From NCBI GenBank assembly GCA_037893225.1, contig JAZGUH010000322.1, positions 372,001 through 436,000 on the forward strand: a stretch of 64,000 nt of DNA, in the 5' to 3' direction. Every line of letters starts with the position of its first letter. Position 1 is the stretch's first letter. The notes beneath the pieces are model-generated. The model saw nothing but the letters and a program-made list of their open reading frames with translations. It was not told the DNA's origin and ran no database searches. Origin of the DNA: Hippasteria phrygiana. Its lineage: Eukaryota; Echinodermata; Asteroidea; Valvatida; Goniasteridae. Below, in pieces: positions 26,200 to 36,246 of this stretch. The position numbers and the translations under genes are program-made.

Positions 26200-26932
26200 A
26201 CATGCTTCTGTATTACAGCCAGTGCACAAGGCACTAGGCCCACCTCCCATTAACTAGCCCCAAAAAGCTTACCTTGAAAAAGTCCGCATTTCCTGCTATA
26301 AATAACCTAAGATTCTTTGCCATTACAAAGCAGTACTTGGCAGCCATATTGGGCCAAGTAACCCACGAACAAATAGCCAATGCTTGTTTCATGTGCAACC
26401 ACAGGTCAAGTTTATTCATGAAAATCTATCCAACTTCAGTTATTTCCTAGAACTGAAACAAGTTTAAAAACACTTCTCGATTTTTCAAATGCACTCAGCT
26501 TGGGAATTTCCTAAAGGTAGGGAAGAAACAATTTGAAGGAATTTTACTCGGAAAAGCAAGGAGAAAGAGGAAGAAAAAAACAAAAACATTTCCTCTGAGT
26601 TAGTCTTACACATCACATTAACAACCCTTCACCACTGGTTATGATGTCAATGCTAATGAACATATGTAATGTAAGATGCAATACACAAGAATCAATTAAC
26701 ATTTAAAACAAACCTGTGCAAAAACAGAATTTTAGTGATTAAACACTTGCTTTTCCAGGAAAAAAAAAACCCACAAAAGTCACTCAGTCCCAAATAAAAG
26801 TATGAAAAAGTACCATCCCAAAGGAAATTCAAAAAGCGGTTCAAAAATTCAATGGTGAAAAAAGTCCATTCTATTAAATGAACTATATATACCAAAAAGA
26901 GTAAATACACAAATAAACAAGGACAAACAAAC

Positions 26933-27028
26933 CTCAATCAGCCTGTCCACGTCTTCCATTTCTCCTGGCAGGTCGGATAAAGCGTTGAATATCTGTGCAG
27001 AGTTCTCCTGCAGAAGAAGTTCCTCTTC
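26933..27028 (-). CDS. SGSM3: SGSM3 exon, end of TBC domain
   Basis: Acceptor TTTTTTCAG, donor GTTTGT. Encodes E-E-E-L-L-L-Q-E-N-S-A-Q-I-F-N-A-L-S-D-L-P, equivalent to the EEELIQSENSASIFNTLSDIP block. 32 codons, phase 0. Confidence 0.94.
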
Positions 27029-27754
27029 CTGAAAAAAAGAGAGGGGAATAATCATTTACTCCACGTCAATTTCTTTTAACCCAACTCGTGCTAAATCCAA
27101 CAAAATCCACCAATGGTAAAAAGCTGTTGTAATTTGTTGGATTTAGCAGTCAACACAAACTACATGGTGTGTTGATTGGGTCATTTGGGTCATTCGGGTC
27201 ATTCCACCAGGTTGGGACACAGTGTGTTATATGACCATATCATTAAAACCATCATTACATTTAATTCAGTTATTTCATGTGACATCCGTCTTTGGGTGTG
27301 AGATTATTTGAGAAAGTTTCAATCATGTAAGTTATATTTTAACAAAAATATGATAACAAGTGTGTTATTTTGAATGTAAAATGGACGTAACATGGACACC
27401 GTGTCCAACATTTACATTTTTGTGTTTTTTCAACACTTTAATAAATAAATTCATTACGTACAATAATTAAAAGACACACTATGCAACAATGAAACACCTT
27501 TTTACGGCAGTCAGTGTCCAAATATAGCAGCAATAGCAAGAATTTGAAAAATCGGTGCAGACGTAACATGGACACCATGTTAGACCATGACCATACATAT
27601 ATTTCTGCTGTTGTGCTGCATTTGGATATTGAATATCATAACAAATGTTTTTTGTGTTGCAGTTTGTGTTTTGTAATTAGTATACAGAGTGAGTTTGCAT
27701 AATTATCTATATAAATGTTGAAAATGTTACAAACCTCGCTTATATTTCACTTAC
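27029..27754. other. SGSM3 intron with repeat fragments
   Basis: Contains the CTAAATCCAACAAAATCC-type short repeat near 27090-27150. A fragment starting GGGTCATTCCACCAGGTTGG at about 27196, with GTAACATGGACACC strings further on, is related to the GGGTCATTCC elements. No exon. Confidence 0.5.
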
Positions 27755-27900
27755 CTTGAGTTTGAACATGGCGAGGGTCACTTGGAAGAGAATGACGGAG
27801 CCTTCATAGAAGAACATGTCCCAGATACGTAGCAGGACCCTGATATGAACCACGCTGGCAAACACCGTCAGGAACCAGTGAAGGGTGATCAGCGACAACT
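27755..27900 (-). CDS. SGSM3: SGSM3 exon, TBC domain
   Basis: Acceptor TCCCCACAG, donor GTAAGTG. Encodes [11 protein letters not shown] and [13 protein letters not shown], the conserved TBC helices (WFL...RxWDxxFxEG). Vertebrates have Asp in the V-V-D-I-R position; this copy has His. Confidence 0.95.
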
Positions 27901-28327
27901 CTGTGGGGAACCAGCCGGGATAATGTTTAGAGATATCTTAGGCAGTGTCATACCTGGGGGAGGGGGGAGGGGGAAGGGGGAGCACTCAGTCCACACCTCC
28001 TCACAGGTTGTCATTTTTTCCTCATTTTTAGTTGTGCAATGTGCAGATTATTAAGGCCAAAAAAAATAATAGTTGTGTTGCCCTCCGTGACCGACCCTAA
28101 AAGTCACAAAAGCCAGGTAATGTTTTTTATTTATTTTTTTAAAGGAATTTTCAAAATCTCACCTTTTCCCGCACAAAATGAACCAGTTTGATTAAAATAA
28201 TTGTCTTTAAATACAGCTACGATGGCACAATCATGCATTCCGCCATCTCACTTCTAAATAAGCTCACTTCTTTCCCCCGACTTCTGAGTTACACGACATG
28301 TAGTACTGTTTTCATAGATGGTTAAAA

Positions 28328-28372
<45 letters not shown>

Positions 28373-28739
28373 CGACCGAACAACCCTCCCTCCCGATTTT
28401 TCCGATTTATCTAGTTCGCGTTGGATGACATGTATACACGCACTCAGCGAGGCAAGGATCAAGCGGAAATATCTGTCAGCGACCGGCTTGCAGTGAGCGA
28501 GGCCAGGGTGTGCTACCCGCAGATAAAGGCCTGAACCCGTCTGGCACCCAGGCTCGTGAAAAATAATCCTGGTTATAGGGCAACAAGTTTTGCTTTTTTT
28601 TTGCCTCAAGTCAGAAATATGCAAAACATGCAAATGAGATGGCACCACCAATGTCAGACAGAATCCTAGCCCCCCCCTCCCCATATTCCCGTCAGTTTAT
28701 TTTTTCACAAAACCTCCTTCTACGGCTGGAGTGACCTAC
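27901..28739. other. SGSM3 intron with (TA)n
   Basis: G-rich run GGGGGAGGGGGGAGG near 27957-27975 and a (TA)n microsatellite at 28336-28368. No exon seen. Confidence 0.5.
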
Positions 28740-28818
28740 CTATATCATGGCTCTTCAGCTGCTGGTCCAACTCTGGTAGGAAACTGACCATCAACTGACG
28801 CAAGACTCTCTGGTCAGC
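28740..28818 (-). CDS. SGSM3: SGSM3 exon, TBC domain
   Basis: Acceptor GGTTTTACAG, donor GTAGGT. Encodes A-D-Q-R-V-L-R-Q-L and L-P-E-L-D-Q-Q-L-K-S-H-D-I, matching TDQRVLRHLIVQYLPxLDxxLxxHDI. Ends one base into a Glu codon completed by the next exon. Confidence 0.94.
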
Positions 28819-29507
28819 CTGTAAAACCAAGGATATTGCTTTATTGTTATGCAAACAATCGACCGATATATTAAGCATTGCCACTTGAAGTACTGAGCCA
28901 TCTCAATCACAATCCTGACGTATAGGGTGGGGGCGGCCCGGGATGGGGGTGGGAGAAGGTGGTTGAAAAAAATGTGCATAATTTACCCATTTCTCTAGCA
29001 TTCTAACATGGGATTAGTCTCATCTGCCTTATGATATTGAGGAATCAACAAGTCAATACAAGTAAAATCCTTCCCTAGACAGCCTATTATAATTATGTGA
29101 CCCTCTCAACGAAAAAGGGTATTATGTCACGCTATACAAAAATACATGGGGCTGCCTTATGTGAAGAGGGCGAACGAAATCTTCATGAGTGATTTTTCTT
29201 TTTGTGGGTTTGTTGCCTTCTATTATATGTATATTTTTATAATTTTGTTTTCTAAAACGCTATTTATTGAAGAATAAAGATGGAAAAAAAAAAACACGTT
29301 AGAAATAAAATTTCTTTCAACTTATGTTTAAAGGGCTATATTTCTAAATGACTTTTGTTAAATTGGAAAATATGAGTATGCAAATGTCAAGATATCTCGA
29401 GGGGTCAAACCTACACCAAATTAAAGCTTAGGATGTGACAAAGTCAACTATGCATATAATTATGCGACACAACACCCACCGGTCACATATCTGGCTGGAT
29501 TACGTAC
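28819..29507. other. SGSM3 intron, nothing recognised
   Basis: A/T-rich intronic sequence without a recognised element. Confidence 0.5.
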
Positions 29508-29624
29508 CTGTACACCAAGCAGTGTACTGGAGTAGTAGGAGGCGGGAACGAGATCCTCAATGATCGCACACATCATCCAGAAGGCATCTTCTTCCTCCAG
29601 GAAGAGCAGCAAGGATGCTGCAAT
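29508..29624 (-). CDS. SGSM3: SGSM3 exon, TBC domain
   Basis: Acceptor TTTCCCAG, donor GTACGT. Encodes [14 protein letters not shown] followed by [12 protein letters not shown], one of the most conserved SGSM3 TBC blocks. 39 codons, phase 0. Confidence 0.96.
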
Positions 29625-30101
29625 CTGGGAAACATAAAAATTGAATAGAGTGTAAGAGGGAGAGAGGCAGGGACCAGACCTTCAAAGGGTGGCAGTCTGT
29701 GTCAGGGGTACAACACAAGCGGAGACCGGATAAAACAAGAATTGAACAGCGAGAAAAAAAAAAGTGTACTCTAGGTGGGGGGAGAGACACGGGCCAGACC
29801 CTTAATACTTCTAGACCATCAAAAAATGTCAAAATAGTCCTTGTATTACTTAATTATCCCGGTTACACAATTTTCATCTTGGAGTTATCTCTATACATTT
29901 CTTGAACCACGCAAGACGTCCAAGTCCCCAAAATACCTTTGGACCACTGCCTCATCCAATTCTTGTTTGAAAATACCCCCTGCAAAATGAATTGCTTCTT
30001 TTGGCCACCTTGACGACAGCAGTCGAAACGTTCAGGTGACCTTTGGTTGAAAGTGGGTACGGCATTATCACACATCAATATAAACAAATACGGAACCTCA
30101 C
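29625..30101. other. SGSM3 intron, nothing recognised
   Basis: No exon or named repeat seen. Confidence 0.5.
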
Positions 30102-30236
30102 CACTCCTGTTCCTTGGCAGTAGCCTATGTCTGGGTAGAGCCAGGCGATACCTCGGAGGATTCGTCTCAGGCGGGATACTCCGGTACTCTTACTGGAGGA
30201 GAAACAGGCATTGCTGGGCATGGTTCGCAGAAGATC
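30102..30236 (-). CDS. SGSM3: SGSM3 exon, TBC catalytic core (glutamine finger)
   Basis: Acceptor ATCCTACCAG, donor GTGAGG. Starts D-L-L-R-T-M-P-S-N, giving the second half of the arginine-finger motif IxxDxxR. Ends in [14 protein letters not shown], with the YxQ glutamine finger. Both catalytic signatures are intact, which argues for GAP competence. Confidence 0.97.
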
Positions 30237-30513
30237 CTGGTAGGATATGGAATGTAATATAAAGTCATCTAAAGTAGTAAAACTCATCTAGGCTGGTGTG
30301 TGGATTTTTTTGTGTTCAGCAGGCTTCTTCTCATTTCAATTTTTGTTGGAAATTATTGGATTTTGTAGGGTCAAATGAAAAAAAAATAATAATAAGGGGA
30401 TAGGGTTAATTAAAGAGCTCCATGAAATTACATCTGATTCGACTTGAGGCCAGGTCTACATCGTCTTCCATATGAATGACAATGTAAAGTCATCTAATTT
30501 TTTTTTTTTTTAC
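30237..30513. other. SGSM3 intron, short
   Basis: Contains one GTTGGAAATTATTGGATTTT-type short repeat near 30341-30370; no exon. Confidence 0.45.
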
Positions 30514-30570
30514 CTTTTCAATCTGTTTGGAAGTCAGGGAGTGATCATTGGTGCTGGCTTTGATAATTTC
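30514..30570 (-). CDS. SGSM3: SGSM3 exon, first after the Polinton-bearing intron
   Basis: 57-bp exon, acceptor CCTCAACAG, donor GTAAAA. Encodes E-I-I-K-A-S-T-N-D followed by S-K-Q-I-E-K, the lead-in to the arginine finger. In vertebrates this follows directly after the S-Y-R/K that ends exon 47584-47721, so the two exons flank one intron of about 17.0 kb, of which 16.1 kb is the Polinton. Confidence 0.93.
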
Positions 30571-31019
30571 CTGTTGAGGCAAAAGCAGTAAAAGAAACAA
30601 AAATCCAATTAGACACGGATCCCATCCCCCTTCCTTTTGGGGGCAATTGGTATTATTTTTTTTTAGGTCATATAGGTCATATATAGGGGATCAAGGATGC
30701 TGTAATAGTGCCATTTTTTTTGTTGAAGTACAAACAGTACCGATTTTATGTTTATTGAAGTAAATTTTTAGATTTAATAATCTTATTCCAGTCAAAAAAT
30801 TACAGTAACAATGTAATTTCTGAATTATAGCACAATGTAAACTTAAAGGCAGTGTACATGATTGGTCCTTGTTGCAATTTTCAGAAATGGGCGGATTTAG
30901 GGGTTAGTATTTTATAGAAAATATCGTTCCACTGACCTGTTCAAAGTTTTGCGTTGTTGGATGGCGGAAAAAACGAGAGAGAGAAAGACGGCTCTCGTTT
31001 TCAACTGTCGGGCGGATGA

Positions 31020-31131
31020 TAGCCTTTAGTCAAGGCGCGCGTGGGTATGGGCGCGTGATATGCCATGGCGCCATCATGTCCGGGGCGCGCCACTTGTCCT
31101 GGGTAGCCACGCGCACCTTGACTAACGGCTA
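31020..31131. repeat. CG-rich palindrome inserted in R1
   Basis: TAGCCTTTAGTCAAGGCGCG at the left is mirrored at the right (31107-31131) with two mismatches in 25. The centre holds further GGCGCC/GGCGCGCC palindromes. Absent from the other R1 copies at this position. Confidence 0.65.
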
Positions 31132-31214
31132 CAGGGCAGTTTTCCCAACAATTTCCAGCTGGAAATCGTTGGAAAACGATATACATTTCCACTTTTCTTG
31201 ACAACGACAGCACA

Positions 31215-31219
31215 CCTGG
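31215..31219. repeat. Target-site duplication CCTGG, left
   Basis: CCTGG directly before the left TIR, repeated directly after the right TIR at 47295-47299. Collapsing the two gives GCACA-CCTGG-TGCCATC, matching undisturbed R1 copies. Confidence 0.85.
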
Positions 31220-31447
31220 AGTAGTATGCAATTTGCCGGTTCTATGTCATTTCTTGTTTTTTCACTTTTCTCTCTAATTTTGCTGGGGGTACATACGTCA
31301 AATTTTTTTGAAACAAAATAGCCCCAAAAATCGCCCAAAATTTTGCTGGGGTACTACACACCAAAATTATAGAGAAATCAAGAAAATAAAAAGTATTTTA
31401 CATATCCCACAAGCATACGAAATATCCGGGGCGCCCAGGCGGAAAAG
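31220..31447 (+). repeat. Polinton left terminal inverted repeat, 228 bp
   Basis: Matches the reverse complement of 47067-47294 at 227 of 228 positions; the single difference is in the GGGGCGCCC(A/G)GGCGG segment. Contains two related boxes, TTTTGCTGGGGGTAC (near 31279) and TTTTGCTGGGGTAC (near 31341), about 62 bp apart. Confidence 0.95.
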
Positions 31448-31531
31448 ATATTGCTCCTAAAATAACATATGGCAAAAAAAATTAATTTTTTTTTATTTTT
31501 TTTAAAAATATTATCTTATGTTACTATAAAG

Positions 31532-34500
31532 ATGGAGACACAACCTACGATTCGAGGATACAATAGATGGAACAAAATATCTTTAAAAAGATATATCGAT
31601 AAGTATAAATTATCTTTAGGATCTCCAACAGGACGCCGTAATACGTATATCAGGCGAGATTATATTCTAGCTATAAAAAGAGAAGAAGGGAAGTATAAAA
31701 ATTTGAGAATACGATCTAAAGCTTCGTTAGCGCAACTCGTGCGCGATAAAAATTTACGAGTCGTATCAACGGGTAGAAATGGTCGAGCGATAAAAAAGGA
31801 TTACATCGAAGCTATACTAGGATTTAAGGAGAAAAATACTTTTCGAGAAGCAGACTTTCGAGAGACTAGAAGATTTGAAAACAGTTATCTAAATTTGGAA
31901 TTGATTCCGAATCTGTTTATCGACGATCCGGAGCAATTTTACAACACCCATACATCGATGATCAAAAACAAAATCATAGCTGAATTAATAAAAATAAAAA
32001 CGATGAAACTACAGATCGCTATTAAAATAAAGTATGTAAAAAAATCAGGTGCTGAGACTAAAACACAAACCGCTGTTCATTTTAGTTACCAATATAGAGT
32101 ATTAAACAAGAGCGAGATATCTACGATTATCGGGAAACAATATGAAACGATATTATCTCAGATAGATAAATTTACGAATAAAGGAAGTGGTTGGACTATA
32201 GATAAAATAGTCGCGTTTTACATAAACATAAACAGAGTTAAACCTCTGGTAGGCGCTTCTTACGTAAAACTACCCGAGTATGTAGCTAACAAACACGCAA
32301 CTGTCAACATCAAAAATGAAGATCAAGAGTGTATAAGATGGTGTTTAAGAGCCGCCCTAGGTATATATACCGATAGAGTTAAAAACCAATTAGCAACAAA
32401 CCCAAAGTACCAATTTCGCGGAAATAATCCATCTACTTATAAAACCGATGATGGATTAAACTTTAAGGACATAGACTTCCCCACACCTATAAATCAGATA
32501 CCGAGAATAGAAAGGCAAAACGATATAAGTATAAACGTGTTAGGATACGACGAAGATAACAAAAATAAAACCCATCTACAAGATAAAAGGGGCTTGATAT
32601 ATCCGCTATATTTATCTAAAAGACCATACGATAGAGAAACTATCAGTTTGCTATTATATGAAGGCCATTATTGTTGGATAAGTGACTTACCTAGATTCTT
32701 ATATGGGGTTACCAATAGTCAACATCGTAAACTGTTTTGCTTAAGATGTTTAACGCATTTTAGTTCAAAAGAGAAATTAGACAGGCACATAAAAGATTGT
32801 GAAGGAATAGACTCTGCTTTATCTACCGTTAAAATGCCACATGAAAATGCGAATAAATACTTGGACAAAAGCAAATTAATGTTTAACAACTTTAAGAATT
32901 TACAAGATGCACCCTATGTCATATACGCGGATTTTGAATCTATCTTGGTGCCCCAAGTACCCCAAGAAAAAGAGACTGAGGGTAAAACTCACGAACATAG
33001 AGCCTGCGGTTATTCTTACGTTGTAGTTAGATGCGATGGCAAACAGATCAAGCGAAAGACTTATAGAGGTGAACGCGCTATAGACAATTTTATAACCTCG
33101 TTGCAAGAACTCGAACCTAAGATTAATGAATTACTAGCTCGCATTAAGCCGATAATATATACGCTAAAAGAAGAAAAAATTCACCTAAACTCTAACGAGT
33201 GCTGGATTTGCGAAAAACCAATTTTTCCAAATTACTCGAGTAATTGCCTGTGCTGTAATCCTGTAGAACCTAAAAGTAAAGAAGAGCTGGAAGAATACAC
33301 GTACAAAAACGAAAAGGGATATATCGACCAAAAATGTATGTTCTGCCAAAAGAAAATTAACAAATTTCGAAAAGTCAGAGATCATTGTCACACTACCGGC
33401 AAGTACAGAGGACCCGCGCACGCTTACTGTAATCTTAAATTACGAGTAAAACCCAACGAAACGAAAATACCGGTCGTCTTTCACAACTTAGAAAACTATG
33501 ACGCACACTTGATCATGCAGGGTATTTCCAAGTATCAACGAGATATCTGGTGTATACCCAAAAATTCAGAAAAATACATTTCATTTTCGATCGGTCAATA
33601 TAGATTTATAGACTCGTTTCATTTTATGTCTAGCGGTCTCGACAAATTGGTAATGTCTTGCCCGAGAGACGCTTTTAGGCTACTCTTGAAACGTTATGGT
33701 GAAGAAAACGCGGATCTCTTATTACAAAAGGGTGTATATCCGTACGAGTACATGGATAGCTTTGAACGATTTAGCGAAACTAGTCTGCCAGCTAAACACC
33801 ATTTTTTCAGCGCTCTAAAAGATAAACATATAACGGACGAAGACTACTCGCGCGCGCAACGAGTATGGCAGACCTTTAACATAAAAAACATGGGCGAATA
33901 CCACGACTTATACGTAACCGCGGATACTCTATTACTAGCCGGCGTATTCGAGAATTTTAGAAAAATGTGTAGAATGAATTACAAGTTAGATCCCGCCAAC
34001 TACTTCACAGCACCGGGATTAAGTTGGGACGCGTTGCTGAGACACACTAAAATAGAATTAGAGCTCTTGACGGATATAGATAAACATATATTTTTTGAAA
34101 AAGCAAAAAGGGGAGGAATATCGAGCGTTGGCTCATGTCGCTATGCCAAGGCCAACAATAAGTACCTAGCTTCTTACGATCAAGATAAACCCGATTCGTA
34201 TATTCTCTATCTAGACGCCAACAACCTCTACGGATGGGCCATGAGTCGACCGCTACCTTACGGTGGATTTAAATGGGTCGGTACGAGTCAATTTACCCAC
34301 GATCGTATCATGGCGTTAAAAGATGATACTAAAACGGGATATATGTTCGAAGTTGACCTGGAATATCCAGCCTCTTTACACGATCTACACAACGATTATC
34401 CTTTAGCCGCCGATAATATAATCATACCTGAAGAATGGTTATCGGAGTATCAACGAGAGTTGGCGAGTGATATAGGAGACACAGCTAAGGTAAAAAAATT

Positions 34501-35476
34501 AACAGGCACGCTGTATCGCAAAGAAAAATATGTATTGCACTACGTCAATTTGAAACAGTGTTTGAGGCTAGGCCTAAAACTAAAGAAAGTACATCGGGCG
34601 TTGCAATTTAAACAAAAACCTTGGATGAAATCATACATCGATAAAAACACGCAACTCAGAACGAAAGCAAAGTCGGATTTCGAAAAAGACTTTTTCAAAT
34701 TAATGAATAATTCTGTATTCGGCAAAACGATGGAAAATGTTAGAAATAGAATAGATGGTGTGCTACTGAGAAACGATCAAGTAAAAGAATACGAAAAAAT
34801 AGTTTCTAAACCTTGTTACAAGTCTACTACAGCGTTTAAAGAATGCGGTCTCTCATTCGTGGAATCGTACAAAAAGAAAACGTATTTAAATAAACCGATT
34901 TACTGCGGCGTTAGTATCTTAGACCTCTCGAAGACTCTAATGTACGACTTTTATTACAACCAATTAAAAAAGACGTATGGCGATAAAGTAAGATTGATGT
35001 ATACAGACACGGACTCGCTGCTTTTGATTATCTATACGAAAGACGTTTATCTCGACATGGAAAAACAGTCTGACTTGTACGATTTTTCTAACTACGAGAA
35101 AGGCCACTTTTTATACGACGATACTAACAAGAAAGTTATCGGTAAATTTAAAGACGAATGCGGAGGAAAAGTCATAAGCGAAGCTACTTGCATCAGATCG
35201 AAGATGTACTCGATTTTATATGGAGACGTCGTATTAAAAAAGGCCAAAGGCGTAAACCGAGTGGTTATAAACAACGATCTATCTTACGAAAAGTATAAGC
35301 GATGCGTTTTATCGAACGAATGCTATTCAAACAAGATGATTCGTTTTGGAACTGAGCGCCACATGATATACACGGAGGCTCAAGTTAAACAATCGTTAAA
35401 TCCTTTAGATACTAAGAGATATATTTTACCTAATGGTATAGACACTCTGGCTTATGGTTATCGTTCTAACCTTTAG
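31532..35476 (+). CDS. polB: Protein-primed family B DNA polymerase (Polinton PolB)
   Basis: Replicates the linear element by protein priming. Open from an ATG at 31469 (1335 aa), but the ATG at 31532 (1314 aa) is the likelier start: the 21 upstream codons are hydrophobic low-complexity sequence overlapping the TIR edge, and the later start opens M-E-T like the integrase. Numbering from 31469: C2H2-like zinc motif near 424-444; 3'-5' exonuclease Exo I D-F-E at 488-490; a CxxC module from 578; a treble-clef/HNH-type module C623...C654 (C-x2-C, D-H-C-H-T-T-G, Y-C-N); Exo II-like F-H-N-L-E-N-Y-D-A-H; polymerase motif A D916 (D-A-N-N-L-Y-G); motif B from 1077 (K-L-M-N-N-S-V-F-G-K-T); motif C Y1178-T-D-T-D-S. 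All catalytic signatures are intact. Its stop lies 6 bp from the convergent gene at 35483. Confidence 0.97.
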   Translation: METQPTIRGYNRWNKISLKRYIDKYKLSLGSPTGRRNTYIRRDYILAIKREEGKYKNLRIRSKASLAQLVRDKNLRVVSTGRNGRAIKKDYIEAILGFKEKNTFREADFRETRRFENSYLNLELIPNLFIDDPEQFYNTHTSMIKNKIIAELIKIKTMKLQIAIKIKYVKKSGAETKTQTAVHFSYQYRVLNKSEISTIIGKQYETILSQIDKFTNKGSGWTIDKIVAFYININRVKPLVGASYVKLPEYVANKHATVNIKNEDQECIRWCLRAALGIYTDRVKNQLATNPKYQFRGNNPSTYKTDDGLNFKDIDFPTPINQIPRIERQNDISINVLGYDEDNKNKTHLQDKRGLIYPLYLSKRPYDRETISLLLYEGHYCWISDLPRFLYGVTNSQHRKLFCLRCLTHFSSKEKLDRHIKDCEGIDSALSTVKMPHENANKYLDKSKLMFNNFKNLQDAPYVIYADFESILVPQVPQEKETEGKTHEHRACGYSYVVVRCDGKQIKRKTYRGERAIDNFITSLQELEPKINELLARIKPIIYTLKEEKIHLNSNECWICEKPIFPNYSSNCLCCNPVEPKSKEELEEYTYKNEKGYIDQKCMFCQKKINKFRKVRDHCHTTGKYRGPAHAYCNLKLRVKPNETKIPVVFHNLENYDAHLIMQGISKYQRDIWCIPKNSEKYISFSIGQYRFIDSFHFMSSGLDKLVMSCPRDAFRLLLKRYGEENADLLLQKGVYPYEYMDSFERFSETSLPAKHHFFSALKDKHITDEDYSRAQRVWQTFNIKNMGEYHDLYVTADTLLLAGVFENFRKMCRMNYKLDPANYFTAPGLSWDALLRHTKIELELLTDIDKHIFFEKAKRGGISSVGSCRYAKANNKYLASYDQDKPDSYILYLDANNLYGWAMSRPLPYGGFKWVGTSQFTHDRIMALKDDTKTGYMFEVDLEYPASLHDLHNDYPLAADNIIIPEEWLSEYQRELASDIGDTAKVKKLTGTLYRKEKYVLHYVNLKQCLRLGLKLKKVHRALQFKQKPWMKSYIDKNTQLRTKAKSDFEKDFFKLMNNSVFGKTMENVRNRIDGVLLRNDQVKEYEKIVSKPCYKSTTAFKECGLSFVESYKKKTYLNKPIYCGVSILDLSKTLMYDFYYNQLKKTYGDKVRLMYTDTDSLLLIIYTKDVYLDMEKQSDLYDFSNYEKGHFLYDDTNKKVIGKFKDECGGKVISEATCIRSKMYSILYGDVVLKKAKGVNRVVINNDLSYEKYKRCVLSNECYSNKMIRFGTERHMIYTEAQVKQSLNPLDTKRYILPNGIDTLAYGYRSNL

Positions 35477-35482
35477 TCTATT

Positions 35483-36214
35483 CTAGCCAGAACAAGACGA
35501 TCGATAAATATCTACTCGAAAAATAAATGTCTTATGATTATTATCGATTAAATCACCGTCGAGGTCTCTGAATGAAAAACTCAGTTCGGGTATTTTAGCA
35601 ACTACGAGCGGTATGACAGTTTTTCTTTTATTCTGGATAGTAGCTATTAAATCTGAATCGGAGCTTTTATATATAATCGGTATAATGTATAACAAGTCTG
35701 TACGCTTTCCGTTATAGAAATTATTAGACGTAGATAACTGATTGCAATGTAAAAAAATTGTATTCACATAATTTATATTATAATACCCTACAAGTTCAAG
35801 ACCAAAACTAGGGCTCCAAGAATGGGGCACACCCAACACTTTTCGAGTATATACATCGAAATAAATGTCACTACTAGTACCGAAGGTAGTAGTAGTACCG
35901 GTATTAAACATAATTTTTTTATTACTCTTGTCCACGGAAACTACAATAAGGGTTAATTTATTAAGTTCAGCTACTAACTCATCGAGAGTATAATTTCCAG
36001 CCGGAATTACCATTTCACCTCTAGTGATATTACGGTTATCATGGGTGTTATTAATTTCCCATCTTATACTAATACGTTGAGTTATATTATAAAAACCTAC
36101 GGTAAATATCGCATGGTTTAAACTCATGCAGTAATCTCCCTTAGAGTTATCTATAGGTTTTGACAAAGTAAACGTTCGTTCGCCATCAAACATTTCAAAA
36201 ACGTGCGATTCCAT
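35483..36214 (-). CDS. Tandem Polinton structural-protein paralogue 1 (probable minor capsid/penton-like)
   Basis: 243 aa, first of three head-to-tail minus-strand paralogues, all starting M-E-S-H-V-F-E-M-F-D. Shared features: an N-terminal D-N-S-K-G-D-Y-C-M segment, I-P-A-G-N-Y-T-L-D-E-L, an LG(V/I) turn, F-L-H-C-x-Q-L-S-T-S-N-N-F-Y-N-G and a L-x-I-I-P-I strand. The layout recalls a widespread Polinton protein ending in a similar I-x-I-R-D-x-x-G strand pair, probably a single jelly-roll minor capsid or penton; that role is inference. This copy differs: its last 18 or so residues are unrelated to the K-I-S-F-N-L-T-I-G-K-F tail of copies 2 and 3, as if the 3' end was replaced next to the polymerase stop. 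It also has Asn where the others have Asp in H-C-D. Confidence 0.85.
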   Translation of the reverse strand: MESHVFEMFDGERTFTLSKPIDNSKGDYCMSLNHAIFTVGFYNITQRISIRWEINNTHDNRNITRGEMVIPAGNYTLDELVAELNKLTLIVVSVDKSNKKIMFNTGTTTTFGTSSDIYFDVYTRKVLGVPHSWSPSFGLELVGYYNINYVNTIFLHCNQLSTSNNFYNGKRTDLLYIIPIIYKSSDSDLIATIQNKRKTVIPLVVAKIPELSFSFRDLDGDLIDNNHKTFIFRVDIYRSSCSG

Positions 36215-36246
36215 TTTATTTAAGCTAAAAAATCTTCAAAAATCAC

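Larger units (their letters stand above)
10436..26932. other. Large SGSM3 intron (16.5 kb) full of repeats
   Basis: No additional exon is needed: the proteins from exons 26933-27028 and 10304-10435 join directly. Elements listed separately: GGGTCATTCC elements (10907-12006, 23317-23579, 25932-26199), GGGGTGAGATT elements (16199-16428, 19196-19463), a TTAA element (17424-17641), SINEs (18378-18810) and R1 (24466-24840). Inverted families with AGAGGTGG(T/C)AGGG motifs lie near 20455-20960 and 22220-22580, and homopolymer G runs near 14622-14632 and 17757-17776. The remainder shows nothing I can name. Confidence 0.6.
30571..31219. other. SGSM3 intron left of the Polinton, with R1 left part
   Basis: From about 30876 the sequence is the left part of an R1 copy (TTAGTATTTTATAGAAAATA, CACTGACCTGTTCAAAGTTT), interrupted by a CG-rich palindrome at 31020-31131. 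R1 resumes to 31219 and continues on the far side of the Polinton at 47295. Confidence 0.75.

Noticed and set aside
28322..28684. 120-codon minus-strand frame
   Set aside because: Ends in a run translated from (TA)n and crosses low-complexity sequence; no family features.
31469..31531. N-terminal 21-residue extension of the polymerase as a signal peptide
   Set aside because: Hydrophobic but read from A/T-rich DNA at the TIR border; the second ATG gives a start like other genes of the element.
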